A stretch of DNA of 14,591 nucleotides from an uncultured Paraprevotella sp. (GCA_910584955.1 CAJUDC010000058.1:1-14591), one strand, 5' to 3'; shown: positions 1 through 7,704, counted from the stretch's first letter. The notes: a model not told the origin generated them from the sequence alone. Program-made: numbers and translations.

Positions 1-194
1 ACCGTCTGTATATCGGAGCGCGGGCTCACCGAAAAAGGGATGAGAGGGAGAGAAAAGGCTCCCGCCGCCATCGCCCACAACAGTATCCGCCGTATTTGCA
101 AGGAAGCAGAGGATCTGCAAAAACCATAGTAAGCTCCCCAAAAAACAATCAGCAGGAGATTGGCTTGTATCAGAAAAGAAAAAATAAAGGACAT
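1..194 (-). CDS. M56-family BlaR1/MecR1-like membrane protein, N-terminal fragment
   Basis: Partial gene: the ATG is at 194 and the frame runs off the left edge after 64 full codons. The visible protein starts MSFIFSFLIQANLLLIVFWG and continues through two hydrophobic segments, about residues 3-25 and 36-54, separated by a short basic loop (RSS...QIRR). This is the usual start of Bacteroidota M56 metallopeptidase/BlaR1-like proteins, which sense an envelope signal and inactivate a BlaI-type repressor. The zinc site (HExxH) and any TonB or sensor domain would lie outside the window. It follows the repressor stop by 13 nt, so the two form an operon. The family call rests on the membrane pattern plus the blaI neighbour; the catalytic part is not seen. 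Confidence 0.72.
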   Translation of the reverse strand, partial: MSFIFSFLIQANLLLIVFWGAYYGFCRSSASLQIRRILLWAMAAGAFSLPLIPFSVSPRSDIQT

Positions 195-207
195 ACGAAT
201 TTGTTGT

Positions 208-573
208 TTAGGATTCGTCATCACCGTCGTTTATCAGCCGGAGGATGTCTTGCAACTCCGCTGCCGATATTTTCTGTTCCCTGGCAAAAAAAGAAACCAT
301 CTCCTTATAGGAGTTATGAAAGAAATGGCCCACCACACTGTTTACAAACTCCTGCTTGTAATCGCTCTCGGGAATCAGCGGAACATATTCATACGAATTC
401 TTTCGCCTGGAAACTTGCAAATAGCCTTTACGCTTCAGATTGTTGGCAACAGAGGCTATCGTAGTGTATGGCTGCGCCTCGGGAAGCGCATCCAGAATAT
501 CGCGGATCTGGCATGTTCCCAGTTTCCAGATGCAACGCATGATAGTCTCTTCCTGTGGAGTTAGTCTTTCCAT
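208..573 (-). CDS. BlaI/MecI/CopY-family transcriptional repressor
   Basis: The protein has 121 residues, the normal length for this family. Residues 1-70 carry the winged-helix DNA-binding domain: LTPQEETIMRCIW opens helix 1, PYTTIASVANNLKRKGYL is the recognition region (family pattern YTTV..L..L..KG), and a short wing ends in YEYVPLI. The remainder, from SDYKQEF, is the dimerisation helix region. Such repressors bind as dimers to dyad operators and are removed by proteolysis triggered by the M56 partner encoded just downstream. The ATG at 573 is well placed: a Bacteroides-type -7 element and a perfect dyad lie 25-45 nt upstream, which suggests autorepression. The target could be a beta-lactamase or an envelope-stress gene; no such gene is in the window, so blaI is not used as a formal symbol. 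Confidence 0.9.
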   Translation of the reverse strand: MERLTPQEETIMRCIWKLGTCQIRDILDALPEAQPYTTIASVANNLKRKGYLQVSRRKNSYEYVPLIPESDYKQEFVNSVVGHFFHNSYKEMVSFFAREQKISAAELQDILRLINDGDDES

Positions 574-597
574 AAGTGCATAATTTTATTCACGCCA

Positions 598-624
598 CAA
601 ATCTACGAAATATTCGTAAACAAA
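598..624 (-). promoter_or_regulatory. Promoter of the repressor gene with overlapping palindromic operator candidate
   Basis: Read on the minus strand, 605-598 is TAGATTTG, a perfect match to the Bacteroides -7 element TAnnTTTG. A TTTG at 624-621 could be the -33 element, although the 15-base spacing is short. Overlapping the -7 element is the perfect inverted repeat TACGAA-ATA-TTCGTA at 604-618 (6-bp arms, 3-base spacer). BlaI/MecI proteins bind dyads with TAC/GTA outer bases, so this is the natural operator for the gene that starts at 573. The promoter match is seen; operator function is inferred. Confidence 0.6.
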
Positions 625-750
625 AGAAATAAAGAGAGAAATATTTCTAAAAAATCGTTTCCAATATCTATAGTCCCCCAAAAAGGAATCGGTTATAAGG
701 TTCTTGCCGACCGGACGTTTCCTTATTGGTCTCAGTCTTTCATCCTGCTG

Positions 751-792
751 AAAAAAAGAGCCGGAAGGGAAACAAATCGTTCCTTTCCGGCT
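751..792 (-). terminator. Intrinsic terminator after the giant cysteine peptidase gene
   Basis: Arms 759-771 and 780-792 pair at 12 of 13 positions (one A/C mismatch) around an 8-base loop. On the minus strand, one base after the stem, a run of seven T follows (757-751). It lies about 40 nt after the stop codon at 833. No T-run follows on the plus side. Confidence 0.88.
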
Positions 793-832
793 ACATATTC
801 AGTAAGCACTGCCCTAACGGCAGACCGTTTCC

Positions 833-3800
833 TTATTTAACAAGAACTTTCTTGCCGTTTACAATATACACTCCCGGTTTGGTCATGCGGGTCAGTCGCC
901 GGCCAAACAGATCGTAGATCATATCCTGGTCGGCAGGAGTATCGGCAACCACCTTGTCAACGGCCACCGGCGTCATGTGACAAGTATAGGAACCGGCTGC
1001 TTCCTGCGTAGTGAAGAACACACGGTTGGCCGGCAATTTGTCGGAACCCGATGCGGAAAGACCGACAAAAGACAGGGCTTTGTTATAGGCCGGAACCATG
1101 TAGTTCGTTCCCTCCTCGGGAGCCGTATCTTCCGTCACGCCCTGCAACAGACTGGTTATTGTAACCGTACTCTCCACCGGAGTAAAGTGGTAAGTGCCGG
1201 GCGCTTCCGTCTGAATAATAGCCCCTGTACGGGCCGGCAACACACGCTCGGTAACAGGCACCAGATTCACCTCATGCTTGCTCTCGTCTATTTCGGAAGC
1301 GACATACGCCGTAACACCTTCGGGAAGAGATACGGAATACGGCAGATAGAGCGAACTCAGACAGTGCTCCGCAACAGCCAGGTCATAGCCCGTTGCATTA
1401 TCGGCGTCCAACTCAACGGCATCACTCCGCAAGAGGGTGAATTTCTCCAGAGCCATAAGTCTGTTGCCCGACATGTTCACCACCAAACCTAATGATACGG
1501 TAGCGGGCTGAGCCAGGAAGAACGATACGGAATTCGTACGCTCGGGAGCTTGTCCCTTATCCACCATCTTGGTATAACCCAGCGCTTTCTGAGCCAGTTC
1601 GGCGGTATTGGGCAACGTTGTTCCTTCCGCAGCCACCAGATAAGAGTTCACGCTATTGCCTTCGTATTTGAAGTCGTAAGTGGCGCTTAGCGTGTAGATA
1701 CCGGCCGGAAGATCCACTGTCTGGAAAGCTTTATGGTCGGCAAGGGTTGCAAATCCGTCCCAGCCCGAAGTGGCCGTGAAACAGGTATTCTTCTGCAAGT
1801 CCACATGCACACCGGTCGTAATATTGCCATTAACGGAAACGTTTTCCAACGTCCAGTCCGTAATGGCATACCAGCGGCTGGTGTTTTGACCGTTGACGGA
1901 AACCGATTTGTTGTACTTGAAAGGCTTCTGATAATTAGTCAGGTATTCCGCCGTAACGTCTACCTGTGCCTTTTCATCAAAGTTCAGACAGAACACACCT
2001 TTCGAAAGCCCCCAGGCGTCACCGTCGGGACCGAAGCCGATACGCATACCGGTATTTCCGTTGGACGAAAGATCCTGCACATCGCCACCGTTCTGATTAA
2101 AGGAATAATACAGCTTCAGGTCGTCTTCCGCTTCCGCTGTCTCCAGCAAATCGTCAAGAGGCTGGTTGGCGTATACATGCAACTTGTCTGTTATGACCTT
2201 GTCCGTAGCAGCCAGGTTACTGCCCCAAATGCGGAATTCATCGACAGAACCGTTCATCTCCGCCGCCGAATTGCCGATAGAGAACGACTTGATTTCAGGC
2301 AATGAACTGCCTCCGACCAAAATCTTCTGAGCCATCAGCACACCGTCGCGCAGGAACTTGATTGTACCCGAAGAATAAGACACCGCATAATGATGCCATT
2401 GCCCAGGAATGACAAACCCGGCATCCGTAGCTACCTGTTTGGAATTAATATACACAAGCATGGCCCCGGAAGCGGATGTTTTAACAAAGAAAGAGGATTC
2501 GCTCTCACCTATACCCAAACAGAAATCAGAGAGACGGTTCGGACGCATCCACCATTCCATAGTGAATGTTTTCTGTCCCTTGGTGAAAGGCACGGTCTTC
2601 ATTTTCACCCGTGCTCCGTTCTGGCTAAAGTTCAGTCCGTTCTTACTGTCGGCATTGGTGACGATGAGATTGCGCGATCCCGTCTTCTTGTCGGAACCGG
2701 CCGGATTGGAAACATGCAACGTCACGTCGTACACACCGGGAACATCGGGTGAGAAAGAACAATTCCTTCCATGAATAATGTAATCTTTCTGCTCGGAATG
2801 AACCTGCCACGTCCAAGCCTGGGGATCATATTTACTGTTATCCTGCAAGAAAGTAGTGTTGCCCTTTACGACAACGGCCGGGGTAACAGCAAAATCGGCA
2901 CAAGGAGCCACTTCGGACACATTCAGTACACAACTGGAAGTATTCTTCCTTCCGTCGGGAGCCGTCACGGTTAGCGTCACCGTGTATTCACCGAAAGAGG
3001 AATAAGTGGCAGCGGCATTCACGGTAGAGACATACTCTACATCTGCTCCCGCCATGTTCCAATCATACATATATCCCTTCTGCGGATGATCAACGACAAA
3101 GGAAACACGTTCGCCGACAGCCAGTTCAGTAGTCAGCGGGGTGAACGCGGCATCCGGTTCGGGAGCAGCCAGCACCGTAAGTTTACGTACGGTCTCCACT
3201 TGAGTGCCCTTGAGCGTATTGAAAGCCGTCAGGCGCACCTCCTGTTCGCCAGCCTCGCCAAATACCAATGTGGCCGTGGCCGCGCGCAAATCTTTCACTC
3301 CGGCGCCTTCGGCGGTCCAGGCCAGCGCATTGGCCGTCTCGGAGCGGGCGGCAGTCAGTGTCACAGGCTGGCCGACATAGACCGGCCCGTCAGGTTCGTT
3401 GATCTCGGCCGCCAAGGCATCGGTCGGAGCCGAATACTTACGTGAAAGGGCTTTGACAACAGCAAAGTTTTCGTTCAGAATACATGCATGGTGCCCTCTC
3501 GAACAATCACGCAGATAAGTAGATTTTTCTTTTTCCAGCAGATCACCTTTATAATAAGCCACCAATCCGTCGGGAAGCAATTCACCTACAAATTCCACGT
3601 TCTTGTCTTTTGCGATCTGAGCAGCCGTGCGGGCATAATTCCAGATCCGAATCTCATCCATCGAAGCATCCGTATGAGAATTGGAAGTGGTGCTGGCCGC
3701 AAACGTCAAATCCCCGAATCCCCCGATACCGCTATACGAAGAAGACGTACAGGTGGCCGCCAACGTCCCGTTGATATATGTACTCAGCGTATTACGGTCG

Positions 3801-5830
3801 ATCACCATAGCCACATGCGCCCATGCGCCCCGTCCCAATTTACCGGAAGCCGTAGAACAACGGTCGTTCTGCGTCGTGTTCCAACCGGCCGTAAAGGAAC
3901 CGTCGGAATTGGCATGGAACATAAACTGCCCCCATCCGGGACCGGCTGTCTGATTCCAGTTCGTAAGTGAATTGGGCTGTATCCAGAACTCGATGGTTGC
4001 TTCGTTCATTTTCGACGCAAACACATCGGGAATGCTGAATCCCGACTTCTTGAAATTAACCACTTGGTTAATTGACGGAGCTTTTACCGGCGTACCGGCA
4101 CTTATGGCCGAGGATTCGCGATCGCCCTCATAGAGGGCCGTTATACTATAGACTCCTGCACCCAGTTCCTGCGTATCGAACGTCAGGACATCGGGTTCCA
4201 GAACAGCCACGAGCACACCGTCCTTACGGATATTATACGCCGTCAAGGCATGACGCGAACGTTGCGGAGCCTGCCAGGCAAGGAGAGAAGCAGCCGTAAA
4301 CGAAGCGTTCTGCGGCGCATAATACTGCTGTCCCGGTACGACCACCGAGATAACCGTCTTGGCTCCGGCGCTCTTTATCTCCACTACGCCGTCTTCTCCC
4401 AGATCGAAAGGCAACTCTATTCCATCGGCGTCCTCGTCGTAGTCCATAATGGAAGCTCCCCGAATATGTCCCGATCCAAGTCCCCACTCACGAGTTTCCA
4501 CCATGAAGAAGTACTTAAGAGGCTGGCTCTTATCGAAACCGGCCGTCAGATCCGTCAGGTCATATCCGAATTCCATCGGTTCGTCGTGCAGTTTGCCGTC
4601 GGCCCAACGGCCCAGCATCGGGATTTCGGGAGCCGGATTTGTATTACCGTTGGCTCCGTCACCGGCATATTTAAAGTGTTCAAATGCTATTGTCTTATCG
4701 GGTGTTTCCGCATTCACATCCGTCGATATTCCCGCGCTGAGATACAGTTCCGACCGGCGGGAATAGTCCATAAGCAGTTTAATGGTACGCAGCGGGCGGT
4801 AGTCCTTGCGCACGGAATATACCTCCGGCGACCACCAGGCACCGGAAAAGCTCCACTTGTCTGTCGCCTGATTATGGTTTGAATAAGAACCGGCATACGC
4901 ATACGGACAATAAACCGTACCGGCATTGCACCAGCCCGAGCCCCATGAGTTAACAATAATCCATGCGCCTTTCTCGTCAGCGGCTTCCTCGCCGTAGATA
5001 CCGTTACCGTTCAGATCGAATTCAACCCGGTCGTCATAGCCCACGATCGTCAAGGCATGGTCTACGGTAGTCCCCCAATGATTCACGTAATAAAGCCCCG
5101 TGACACCGGCTTCGTCATTGGCTGCGGTCTTGCCGATCCGTTGCCAGTTTCCGCCCGAGGCCACACCGATACCTACGATACCGCCTCCGTGGAAGTCGGC
5201 ATCGCCGTTGTGGTTCCACAACCAGTTTTTCAAAGCTTCCCTGCCGGCTTCCGTCTCCAGGCTCTCCGGCATGTGCGTCGGGCGAAGCATTCGGTTAAAC
5301 ATGGCCGAATACCATTTGTCGTATCCCGTCATCCAACCGAAATCATTGTCGCTTTCTTCCTGATATCCGAACAGGGAGGAATACGTCTGTCCCCCATATA
5401 CCTCGGCCGAGGGCACACCGATAAACTGCACAAACTGGTCCTTCCCCGAGTTTCCGTTAGTGAGCAACCACACAAAGTGGGAAGGATAATAATTCGAAGG
5501 TATCGAGCCGTCCAGATCACGATATGCGTTCAATTCATGCGTAAACATATAGCAGATACGCGATGCCGATCCGCACGAGCCTCCATCCTGGTTGAAGACA
5601 GGAGGGAAGAACTTGGACGTCACATTATTCACATAATCCGGCCGCTCCGATACTTTCGCGGCAACATTCCCTCTTACGGAGCGCACGGCTCCGTACGTCA
5701 TCAGGGAAGGATCGGGATTAAGGGTTACGGAGTAATCGGGATATTTGTCCCGATCCACCACCGGCTGAGCCTGGCCTGCCACAGGCGCCAACAGCGCCAG
5801 CAAGCATGTTTTTCGTAAAAAGTGTTTCAT
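833..5830 (-). CDS. Secreted papain-like (C1-type) cysteine peptidase with LamG and PKD modules
   Basis: 1665 residues. Residues 1-22 form a signal peptide ending in AQA. Residues about 70-320 form a papain-fold peptidase: Q81 (oxyanion hole) and C86 in FNQDGGSCGSAS, H258 in VDHALTIVGYDD, N294 in IIVNSWGSGW. The catalytic set therefore looks complete, but Q to C spacing is 5 rather than papain's 6. Downstream are a first LamG/jelly-roll domain (about 585-740, with a trailing segment to 790), an Ig-like segment (about 805-888), two PKD-like domains (about 890-970 and 975-1057), a second LamG (about 1062-1205, trailing segment to 1265), a beta-rich carbohydrate-binding-like domain (about 1325-1470), further beta modules, and the tail YDLFGRRLTRMTKPGVYIVN...KVLVK, which resembles a type IX sorting signal. 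It is probably a surface or secreted peptidase that also binds glycans; the substrate is unknown. It is monocistronic, with its own promoter and terminator. Confidence 0.88.
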   Translation of the reverse strand: MKHFLRKTCLLALLAPVAGQAQPVVDRDKYPDYSVTLNPDPSLMTYGAVRSVRGNVAAKVSERPDYVNNVTSKFFPPVFNQDGGSCGSASRICYMFTHELNAYRDLDGSIPSNYYPSHFVWLLTNGNSGKDQFVQFIGVPSAEVYGGQTYSSLFGYQEESDNDFGWMTGYDKWYSAMFNRMLRPTHMPESLETEAGREALKNWLWNHNGDADFHGGGIVGIGVASGGNWQRIGKTAANDEAGVTGLYYVNHWGTTVDHALTIVGYDDRVEFDLNGNGIYGEEAADEKGAWIIVNSWGSGWCNAGTVYCPYAYAGSYSNHNQATDKWSFSGAWWSPEVYSVRKDYRPLRTIKLLMDYSRRSELYLSAGISTDVNAETPDKTIAFEHFKYAGDGANGNTNPAPEIPMLGRWADGKLHDEPMEFGYDLTDLTAGFDKSQPLKYFFMVETREWGLGSGHIRGASIMDYDEDADGIELPFDLGEDGVVEIKSAGAKTVISVVVPGQQYYAPQNASFTAASLLAWQAPQRSRHALTAYNIRKDGVLVAVLEPDVLTFDTQELGAGVYSITALYEGDRESSAISAGTPVKAPSINQVVNFKKSGFSIPDVFASKMNEATIEFWIQPNSLTNWNQTAGPGWGQFMFHANSDGSFTAGWNTTQNDRCSTASGKLGRGAWAHVAMVIDRNTLSTYINGTLAATCTSSSYSGIGGFGDLTFAASTTSNSHTDASMDEIRIWNYARTAAQIAKDKNVEFVGELLPDGLVAYYKGDLLEKEKSTYLRDCSRGHHACILNENFAVVKALSRKYSAPTDALAAEINEPDGPVYVGQPVTLTAARSETANALAWTAEGAGVKDLRAATATLVFGEAGEQEVRLTAFNTLKGTQVETVRKLTVLAAPEPDAAFTPLTTELAVGERVSFVVDHPQKGYMYDWNMAGADVEYVSTVNAAATYSSFGEYTVTLTVTAPDGRKNTSSCVLNVSEVAPCADFAVTPAVVVKGNTTFLQDNSKYDPQAWTWQVHSEQKDYIIHGRNCSFSPDVPGVYDVTLHVSNPAGSDKKTGSRNLIVTNADSKNGLNFSQNGARVKMKTVPFTKGQKTFTMEWWMRPNRLSDFCLGIGESESSFFVKTSASGAMLVYINSKQVATDAGFVIPGQWHHYAVSYSSGTIKFLRDGVLMAQKILVGGSSLPEIKSFSIGNSAAEMNGSVDEFRIWGSNLAATDKVITDKLHVYANQPLDDLLETAEAEDDLKLYYSFNQNGGDVQDLSSNGNTGMRIGFGPDGDAWGLSKGVFCLNFDEKAQVDVTAEYLTNYQKPFKYNKSVSVNGQNTSRWYAITDWTLENVSVNGNITTGVHVDLQKNTCFTATSGWDGFATLADHKAFQTVDLPAGIYTLSATYDFKYEGNSVNSYLVAAEGTTLPNTAELAQKALGYTKMVDKGQAPERTNSVSFFLAQPATVSLGLVVNMSGNRLMALEKFTLLRSDAVELDADNATGYDLAVAEHCLSSLYLPYSVSLPEGVTAYVASEIDESKHEVNLVPVTERVLPARTGAIIQTEAPGTYHFTPVESTVTITSLLQGVTEDTAPEEGTNYMVPAYNKALSFVGLSASGSDKLPANRVFFTTQEAAGSYTCHMTPVAVDKVVADTPADQDMIYDLFGRRLTRMTKPGVYIVNGKKVLVK

Positions 5831-5863
5831 AGGTATGTTTATTGGAATCTACTATTTCGCCGA

Positions 5864-5891
5864 TAAAGATAAGTCAAAAACACCAAACAAA
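5864..5891 (-). promoter_or_regulatory. Putative promoter of the giant cysteine peptidase gene
   Basis: The minus strand at 5871-5864 reads TATCTTTA, seven of eight positions of TAnnTTTG counting the free positions. A TTTG at 5891-5888 lies 16 bases upstream as a possible -33 element. The predicted start of transcription is near 5858, giving a short untranslated leader before the ATG at 5830. Confidence 0.45.
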
Positions 5892-5970
5892 AAAACGTAT
5901 AAGAACATAAAATACCCAACCGGCCGAAATCTCCCTTCATCACCTCCTTCGGGCGGTATTACTATCCCGT

Positions 5971-6004
5971 AAAAAAGGAGGTCTCGAAAACAAGACCTCC
6001 TTTT
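5971..6004 (-). terminator. Strong intrinsic terminator after the 48-residue gene
   Basis: Perfect 12-bp inverted repeat (5973-5984 with 5993-6004) around an 8-base loop, followed on the minus strand by six T (5976-5971). It lies 17 nt after the stop of the small gene at 6021. The plus-strand side has four T, so weak bidirectional action is possible. Confidence 0.9.
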
Positions 6005-6020
6005 CCATTCATTTGCAGAC

Positions 6021-6167
6021 TTATTGTCCCCAAATGTCCCAATGCTCATTTTCCTTGACCAGAATCGGCGAAGACGGGTCGGCATCGCCGGTCTGGACGG
6101 ACAGGGCCACCATCTGCTCCAGCTCTATCGGAATGATTTCCGTTTCGGGTTTGTGATATGTTTTCAT
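6021..6167 (-). CDS. 48-residue hypothetical protein linked to the beta-helix gene
   Basis: ATG at 6167, TAA at 6023-6021. The product starts MKTYHKPETEIIPIELEQMV, continues to SVQTGDADPSSP, and ends ENEHWDIWGQ. An AGGAG stands immediately before the ATG, and the start is 7 nt after the stop that closes the beta-helix reading frame, so the two are translationally coupled or at least co-transcribed. A perfect terminator follows after 17 nt. It has no signal peptide or membrane segment. The plan (MK-x-Y-x-KP, a short strand-like hydrophobic stretch, a small/acidic middle, an aromatic end such as WDIWG) resembles small uncharacterised proteins that I recall as common in Bacteroides. Function unknown. 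The ribosome site, coupling and terminator make it a real gene more probably than chance. Confidence 0.75.
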   Translation of the reverse strand: MKTYHKPETEIIPIELEQMVALSVQTGDADPSSPILVKENEHWDIWGQ

Positions 6168-6174
6168 CTCCTTG

Positions 6175-6372
6175 TCATTTTACGATTATCTTCTCTTTCG
6201 AACGGATATACACGCCCCGCTGCGGTCGCTGCACCCGCCGTCCTTGCAAGTCGAACTTATAACAGTATTCATAAATGCTTGCGCATACGCCGTCAGGAAC
6301 AGGTACAGCAACAAGCCTTGTCCACACTCAGTTTTCCGTCGGTGATTGATTCGGCTCCAACGTTGCACTGAT
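6175..6372 (-). pseudogene. Disrupted C-terminus of the beta-helix protein (sorting-like tail out of reach)
   Basis: After the stop TGA at 6330-6328, the same frame stays open for 50 codons to a TGA at 6177-6175 and encodes a tail with YKFDLQGRRVQRPQRGVYIR and a final KEKIIVK, a typical sorting-like end. A different frame between about 6360 and 6315 reads GAESITDGKLSVDK, which matches the usual closing segment of Bacteroides proteins of this type. The simplest history is a one-base loss near 6360-6364 followed by a one-base gain near 6316-6320, which leaves a stop between them; a plain nonsense change is the alternative. A sequencing error cannot be excluded. The protein as read ends at 6328 without its tail. 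Confidence 0.65.
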
Positions 6373-7290
6373 AATCCGGGGCGTGTGCAGTATGGGATCG
6401 TAAGGCCTTCTGCCTCCGTGCATACCCACTTGCGTACCGTCTTCGCCCAGATACTTCTTCTGTGCTTCCTCCGTCAGTTCAAAAGTCTCAGAATCCGTGA
6501 AGTTCTCGCCGTCAAACGTCTTAAACAGCGTTGCTACATCTTCTACAAATGTGTTGGTATTGTTGGAAATATGTTTAAACATCCGAGTAGCCTTTCCATA
6601 AGATACACAGTTACAAGCTGATGATGAACTAGCTAGATAAACAGGATCAGTTGTCTTGACTGTAATCAAGCAGTTAGTAAGAACTTTGCCACAAATAAGA
6701 AAATAATCTAGAGGCTCAAACACTACGATGCAATTACGCAACGTCGCACTCCCCTCCCCTCTCATACAACCAAAAAAACTGGATATACCCGCAATAGTGT
6801 CATAAGTACCTAAGCAAAGATTACCAATCTTACAATGCAAAAACGAACAATCCAGCATCATGCCATCATTATTTTCTATTCTATTAAAGCGTGATTTCAA
6901 AAATATTGCATCATACAATGAACCATCTACAGTTATAATGCCATCATGATAAATACCTTCTATCATCAGCCGGTGTGACAGAGTGTCGGGGACGTTAATA
7001 TTAAAATTTCCGGTAATAATCGTCAGCTCTTCCCCCTCTGCTGAACTGACGTCCATACCGGCACCGAGCAAGGTGACGGCCTTGGTCAGGTCGACAGCCT
7101 GAAACGTACCGGACGTAAGGTTGATGACGTCGCCGTCCACAGCCGCCTCATGCGCCTGTTGCAGGGCGTGAGTGCCATAGTAATTGGTGACGTTACTATC
7201 GTGGTGCAGTATAGCCAACAAAAGTTTTTGAGCAAAAGCCGACGGCGCAGTCCACAGGCAAAGAACAAGATACAATAAAATCTTTTTCAT
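6328..7290 (-). CDS. Secreted right-handed beta-helix (pectin-lyase-fold-like) protein, truncated at the C-terminus
   Basis: 320 residues from the ATG at 7290, chosen because it gives a compact signal peptide (MKKILLYLVLCLWTAPSAFA, cleavage before QK). An in-frame ATG at 7314 adds MKNLNPYR and is also possible. Residues about 25-90 hold a conserved start (HALQQAHEAAVDGDVINL, then TSGTFQAVDLTKAVTLLGAG) typical of parallel beta-helix proteins in which each turn carries a hydrophobic ladder. Residues about 91-250 continue the helix turns (cysteine-rich LDCSFLHCKIGNLCLG and similar). The end has LGEDGTQVGMHGGRRPYDP, a usual closing motif of this group. No catalytic residues of a true pectate lyase can be assigned; an adhesin or binding role is equally likely. 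The core has 36% G+C against 58% in both ends. A long leader precedes it and a 48-residue gene follows. Confidence 0.72.
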   Translation of the reverse strand: MKKILLYLVLCLWTAPSAFAQKLLLAILHHDSNVTNYYGTHALQQAHEAAVDGDVINLTSGTFQAVDLTKAVTLLGAGMDVSSAEGEELTIITGNFNINVPDTLSHRLMIEGIYHDGIITVDGSLYDAIFLKSRFNRIENNDGMMLDCSFLHCKIGNLCLGTYDTIAGISSFFGCMRGEGSATLRNCIVVFEPLDYFLICGKVLTNCLITVKTTDPVYLASSSSACNCVSYGKATRMFKHISNNTNTFVEDVATLFKTFDGENFTDSETFELTEEAQKKYLGEDGTQVGMHGGRRPYDPILHTPRIISATLEPNQSPTEN

Positions 7291-7373
7291 ACGATAAGGA
7301 TTTAGATTTTTCATGCCTATAAACACCCCGGATTCAGCCTTTCGTTTTGATTTTATTCGTAACCATACTATAC

Positions 7374-7704
7374 AAAAAAAGGCGCGGGTGTCTGTTCTTG
7401 GCGTATCTCCGAAACTACAGGCCTTCACAATGCCTTTCCACGAGAAGATACGATCAACAGATAGCCCGCGCTTATAGTATGGTGAACTTCCGGGATACAA
7501 ACCACCCAAACCTGCACGCCGCAAGGCGTACAGGAGGGCAATTTTGTAACCGTCGGGCCACAATCCTACCACGCAGGCGCCTTGTCCGGTTGTCTGTTAT
7601 TTGGTGATCGAAGTTGTGAAGTTCGTAGTTCCAAAAAGACAAACGTTCGAAAACGCCATTCTTATATGAGCACTGCCCCGCCCCACGCATGAAGCAACGG
7701 ACAG
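7374..7704 (-). ncRNA. Candidate structured RNA: long leader or independent small RNA
   Basis: A gene-free stretch on the minus strand between a good promoter and the beta-helix gene. The 3' part folds as nested helices: 7465-7471 with 7382-7388 (7 bp, GC-rich), 7456-7461 with 7391-7396 (6 bp), 7446-7452 with 7402-7408 (7 bp), and an inner 7432-7435 with 7419-7422. A single C and then seven T (7380-7374) follow the closing helix. The 5' part has a 10-bp hairpin with a 4-base loop (7511-7520 with 7525-7534), a UUCG-capped hairpin (7644-7655) and a 5-bp long-range pair (7548-7552 with 7587-7591). The 3' end is only 60-84 nt before the possible start codons, so it may be a leader controlled by termination or a separate RNA. 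I cannot assign a known family. The start near 7704 is predicted from the promoter. Confidence 0.6.

Noticed and set aside
637..648. 12-bp palindrome AGAAATATTTCT upstream of the repressor gene
   Set aside because: It lies in an AT-rich stretch where such palindromes arise by chance, and it lacks the TAC/GTA ends of the nearby operator candidate.
716..837. Direct repeat CGTTTCCTTATT at 716-727 and 826-837
   Set aside because: Twelve bases repeated once; one copy includes the stop codon of the peptidase gene. There are no flanking inverted repeats or integrase, so no attachment site can be argued.
5852..6085. 77-codon open frame on the minus strand
   Set aside because: It overlaps the end of the 48-residue gene and the perfect terminator at 5971-6004, so it would be translated through a terminator stem.
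7291..7572. Upstream extension of the beta-helix gene to a GTG at 7572
   Set aside because: The extension contains the nested helices and U-run of the RNA candidate. A normal signal peptide starts at 7290, and nothing exported would carry about 90 hydrophilic residues before it.
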